Source: CAZZBK01 sp964652155 (GTDB lineage: Bacteria > Planctomycetota > Planctomycetia > Pirellulales > PNKZ01). Taken from it: a stretch of DNA of 27,504 bases. The translations under genes and the position numbers were made by a program. The stretch lies in assembly GCA_964652155.1 (NCBI GenBank), contig CAZZBK010000082.1, positions 1 through 27,504 on the forward strand, written 5' to 3'. Below are positions 25,359-27,504 of this stretch, piece after piece; within the stretch, counting starts at the first letter, position 1, and each line of letters begins with the position of its first letter. Below the pieces are notes generated by a model. The model saw only the letters and a list, made by a program, of their open reading frames with translations. It was not told the DNA's origin and ran no database searches.

Positions 25359-25967
25359 ATGAAAGACAAGATCGCGGATAATCTGAAACACAATCTTGCT
25401 CGTGTCGAATCGCTCGTCACAACGTATGAGTCGCATCCCGACGCTCAAGGACAAGGCCGTAAGCCCGCAGAAGTCCTCGACATTCTTCGCGCCGCCGTTG
25501 TCCTGCTTCACGCAACACTCGAAGACGTTCTGCGGAATGTCGCCTATTGGAAACTACCTACCGCAGACAAGGCCGTTCTTGACGAAATCGCAGTTTCAGG
25601 CGCAGGCTTGAATTCAAAGAAGGTTCTGCTCGGTGATTTAGCAGCTCATCGCGGGAAAACCGTTGACGAACTCATTGAAGCATCAATCGACAGTTACCTT
25701 GAACATTCAAATTACAACAACAGCGCGGAGATTGCTGCCATTCTTCAGAAAGTTAACATAGATGTTGCCAAGGTCAATTCAACATTCGGAACTCTTCAAG
25801 ATTTGATGGCTCGTCGCCACCTGATTGTGCATCGCGCCGATCGCCAGGATCAGGTAGCTGGAAGCGGTGACCACGAAATCCGTGCAATTAACAAACAAAC
25901 CGTTCGAGAATGGGCCCACGCTGTTGAAGATTTTGGGGCTGCAATCTTGGGTGAACTTGGGCCATAG
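25359..25967 (+). CDS. HEPN-domain protein, candidate RNase effector
   Basis: A 202-residue protein, probably all-alpha. Residues 39-62 (VLDILRAAVVLLHATLEDVLRN) resemble the first long helix of HEPN proteins. Residues 152-159 (RRHLIVHR) contain the HEPN catalytic signature R-x4-H as RHLIVH (Arg153, His158), including the polar residue favoured after the Arg. HEPN proteins with this motif are often metal-independent RNases in toxin-antitoxin and abortive-infection systems. No MNT nucleotidyltransferase partner is next to it; the TIR/NDT-like gene follows by 101 bp on the same strand. G+C is far below the surroundings (row 25741-25800 is 37% by hand count, against 72% at 24901-24960 in purF), a sign of transfer. 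Domain call is fairly firm, defence role inferred. Confidence 0.8.
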   Translation: MKDKIADNLKHNLARVESLVTTYESHPDAQGQGRKPAEVLDILRAAVVLLHATLEDVLRNVAYWKLPTADKAVLDEIAVSGAGLNSKKVLLGDLAAHRGKTVDELIEASIDSYLEHSNYNNSAEIAAILQKVNIDVAKVNSTFGTLQDLMARRHLIVHRADRQDQVAGSGDHEIRAINKQTVREWAHAVEDFGAAILGELGP

Positions 25968-25972
25968 CAAAT

Positions 25973-26005
25973 CGATCGCCCCGAGCGGCGGATCGGGCAT
26001 TTTTT
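25973..26005 (+). terminator. Possible terminator behind the HEPN gene
   Basis: An imperfect G+C-rich hairpin (CCCGA pairing with TCGGG, or GATCGCC with GGCGGATC with one bulge) is followed directly by CATTTTTTGG. It starts a few bases after the stop. It might partly separate expression of the two cassette genes. Confidence 0.4.
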
Positions 26006-26068
26006 GGACTCGAAGTTATAAGACCGCTGTCTGGTGACCTTGATCGCTATGTCATTAAGGAAAAAACT

Positions 26069-26839
26069 TTGGTAAGCACTGACGCTGACATCGGCAAGCA
26101 ACTAGTTTCACTTAAGAATCACATCGTTGCCGGATTCAACGAATCTCATTGGCTTGAGTTGGGAATGTTGACCAATCACCTCGATCAGGTGAAACATCAC
26201 CCGCGTCTACTACGCAGTCTTAGCTTCGGCGACGATGATTACGAAGGCCACGTACTCGGCATGCTCCAGCAAATGGTCAAAGCTGATCCTGACAACCGCG
26301 GCGTAATTGCTGAATACGTCCAAACCAAATGCCCCGAGGTCGGCGAATACATATCTAGTGAAGACAACAATTCGCGTCGAATCGTATTTTCACCGAATGT
26401 CTTCCGTGTACCCGATGGCGAAGTCGACTACTCACTCGTTTCCGCAATGATGCCGTTCTCGGGTGGATTTAGTCCTGTCTTTGACTCAGTCAAATCTGCT
26501 TCGTCCTCAGCCGGACTTACGTGCAAACGAGCAGATGACATTTGGGATGATTCCACCGTTATTCAGGACATCTTCTCGCTGATCTTTCGATCCTACATCG
26601 TGGTCTGCGACTTCACAGGCAAGAATCCGAATGTCTTCTATGAAGCTGGATTGGCACACGCTCTTGGCAAACACGTGATTCCCATCACTCAAAGCGCCGA
26701 CGATATTCCATTTGACCTTCGACATCACAGATATATTTCGTATTTGAACAATGTCGAGGGTCGCAGTGATCTGCAAGACAAACTCACAGAGCGGTTAAAG
26801 ACACTTGCAAACAAACGCAAAACCTTACCGTGGGTATAG
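26069..26839 (+). CDS. Protein with nucleoside deoxyribosyltransferase/TIR-like C-terminal domain and N-terminal adaptor-like region
   Basis: A 256-residue protein with two parts. The N-terminal part (about 28-70) has LELGMLTNHLDQVKHHP then RLLRSLSFGDDDYEGHVLGM, a motif (HPRLLRSL.FGD.DY) that I believe recurs as an adaptor on bacterial effector proteins; I cannot verify this here. The C-terminal part (about 123-245) is a Rossmann-like nucleoside 2-deoxyribosyltransferase/TIR-like domain. It shows SAMMPFSGGFSPVF, CKRADDIWDDSTVIQDIF, then VVCDFTGKNPNVFYEAGLAHALGK with Glu192 at the expected catalytic place. PFDLRHHRYISY follows. Such domains cleave or bind nucleosides, nucleotides or NAD. The start is TTG 26069 with AAGGA 7 bp upstream; no ATG is in frame. 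Low G+C as in the HEPN gene. Likely works with it; activity is inferred. Confidence 0.78.
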   Translation: MVSTDADIGKQLVSLKNHIVAGFNESHWLELGMLTNHLDQVKHHPRLLRSLSFGDDDYEGHVLGMLQQMVKADPDNRGVIAEYVQTKCPEVGEYISSEDNNSRRIVFSPNVFRVPDGEVDYSLVSAMMPFSGGFSPVFDSVKSASSSAGLTCKRADDIWDDSTVIQDIFSLIFRSYIVVCDFTGKNPNVFYEAGLAHALGKHVIPITQSADDIPFDLRHHRYISYLNNVEGRSDLQDKLTERLKTLANKRKTLPWV

Positions 26840-26977
26840 CAATCCAATACGCCCAGAGCGGCGAAGCAGGTGTCTTCAATTGAACATTCTCTCGTTACCA
26901 AGTAATTCCAATCATTCGGCGAGCTTCGAGCCTTCGCTGATCTGCACTCCGGAGGAACTTTCCTAGGAGATCGAGCC

Positions 26978-27232
26978 ATGATCGAGGATGACGTGATTCG
27001 CGAAGTGCGAACAGCGCGAGAGGAATACGCTCGCAGTCACGGCTTTAATATCCGTGCGATGGTTGCAGACCTGTGTGCCCAAGACCTGGCGGGAGATTGG
27101 CCCGTCGTCAGTCGACCCGCTCGGCGAATCCCCGCGGCTGATACCCCGAACCAGTCGACCGAAGCCGTCATTCCGGTTTCTCAAGACAATCAGCCATTGC
27201 GATCGACCCCGCCTGCTGAGCTTGGCCGTTAG
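26978..27232 (+). CDS. Small antitoxin-like protein, partner missing
   Basis: An 84-residue protein beginning MIEDDVIREVRTAREEYARS, then HGFNIRAMVADLCAQDL and a polar, Pro-rich tail. The start (acidic first residues, then 'EVR.AREEYA..HGFN..A...DL') resembles a group of short proteins of cyanobacteria and planctomycetes found next to PIN-type or other small toxins, which I take to be antitoxin-like. AGGAG 8 bp before the ATG supports real translation. No toxin gene follows: the frame ends 10 bp before the reading frame of the purF remnant. G+C returns towards the genome level here. It may be an orphan left by a deletion. Family assignment is tentative. Confidence 0.6.
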   Translation: MIEDDVIREVRTAREEYARSHGFNIRAMVADLCAQDLAGDWPVVSRPARRIPAADTPNQSTEAVIPVSQDNQPLRSTPPAELGR

Positions 27233-27242
27233 GTGGTGTCAA

Positions 27243-27395
27243 ATGTCTTTGGAATGGCGACAGCGAGTCGCTGTGTACAGCCTGATCTTCACCGGCGAGT
27301 ACCCGACCCCTTGCGGTCAGGAGCTCTATCAGATCGCCGTTCGCAACGACAAGATGCAAGTCATCGGCCGGACCTACGAAGGCGCGAACAGTTAA
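27243..27395 (+). pseudogene. purF 3' remnant (duplicated tail) fused to 16 unrelated codons
   Basis: The last 34 codons of purF recur here in frame with an upstream ATG at 27243, giving a 50-residue frame. It reads MSLEWRQRVAVYSLIF and then TGEYPTPCGQELYQ to the end of PurF. The two iron-sulfur cysteines just before the repeat in PurF are absent. The bases just before the exact repeat still show faint likeness to purF (TGTGTACAGCCTGATC against TGTGTCAGGCCTGTATC). No catalytic part remains, so it is almost surely non-functional. It marks the far end of the inserted cassette. Confidence 0.8.
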
Positions 27396-27467
27396 GCAAT
27401 CGTAGGGTACGCACCCCGTGCGTACCATGCTTGATCCGGCGTGAAGAACGGTACGCACGGAGTGCGT
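27289..27467 (+). repeat. Direct repeat copy 2: purF 3' end plus palindrome pair
   Basis: Partner of 25036-25214 at constant offset 2,253 bp: 126 bp identical, one mismatch at 27415 (C for T), identity to 27432, a differing 17-nt spacer, then identity from 27450 to 27467. The unique DNA between the copies is 25215-27288. Confidence 0.93.
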
Positions 27468-27470
27468 ACC
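27406..27470. repeat. Pair of palindromic units (copy 2, intact)
   Basis: Unit 1 (27406-27426) has GGTACGCAC and GTGCGTACC around CCC. Unit 2 (27450-27470) has the same arms around GGA and is complete, unlike its copy-1 partner, which is broken at the edge of the cassette. Beyond 27470 to the window end nothing could be assigned. Confidence 0.75.
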
Positions 27471-27504
27471 CTTGTATCTTGGCTGAGGTTGTCTCGGGGT
27501 GGAT

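Noticed and set aside
27224..27245. GTTAGGT at the end of the small antitoxin-like gene, resembling an integron GTTRRRY core site, with an ATG shortly after it.
   Set aside because: No matching RYYYAAC partner or foldable attC site was found, the other cassette genes lack such cores, and there is no integrase. A 7-base match is expected by chance.

Overview
The window looks like chromosome of a planctomycete, probably in or near the Pirellulales; this is inferred from gene content and not from a marker gene. Supporting signs are high G+C, a class II (B12-dependent) ribonucleotide reductase, a fused Mla-type ATPase-permease, a secreted PIG-L deacetylase, a secreted protein with repeated STN-like and 'TW-DVGG' modules, and intergenic spaces full of short palindromic repeats. 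No rRNA, tRNA, CRISPR array, transposase or integrase gene was found.

Layout. 2-2383 (+): 3' part of nrdJ, closed by a clear terminator, then a hairpin-rich spacer. 2778-5653 (-): a membrane-anchored protein whose stop overlaps the start of an MlaF-MlaE fusion, a probable envelope lipid transporter. 5798-8885 (+): a secreted PIG-L deacetylase, then an STN-like repeat protein with its own promoter. 9250-11988 (+): a metallophosphoesterase, btaA and btaB. This fits a lipid-remodelling operon in which a PlcP-like phospholipase C releases diacylglycerol and BtaA/BtaB turn it into the phosphorus-free betaine lipid DGTS. 12174-19323 (-): a flagellar stator, C-ring and export-gate operon in the order flbD, motA, motB, fliL, fliN, fliO, fliP, fliQ, fliR, flhB. 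fliM is missing from its usual place beside fliN. 19685-22041 (+): a Gfo/Idh/MocA oxidoreductase overlapping an MFS transporter. 22138-23295 (-): proB. 23559-25142 (+): purF.

The most unusual region is 25036-27470. The last 34 codons of purF, its stop codon and the palindromic repeat behind it occur twice, 2,253 bp apart. Between the copies lies about 2.07 kb of clearly lower G+C DNA. It holds a HEPN-domain protein, a protein with a nucleoside-deoxyribosyltransferase/TIR-like C-terminal domain, and a small antitoxin-like protein. I read this as an inserted accessory cassette, probably a two-protein defence or abortive-infection module (candidate RNase plus candidate nucleotide/NAD-acting effector). 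The domain calls come from motifs read by eye; the defence role is inference.

How the genes may work together: the Mla-type pair, the betaine-lipid operon and perhaps the PIG-L enzyme concern the envelope and its lipids. The flagellar operon is a coherent unit. proB, purF and nrdJ are housekeeping metabolism. The cassette behind purF is the one clearly accessory island.
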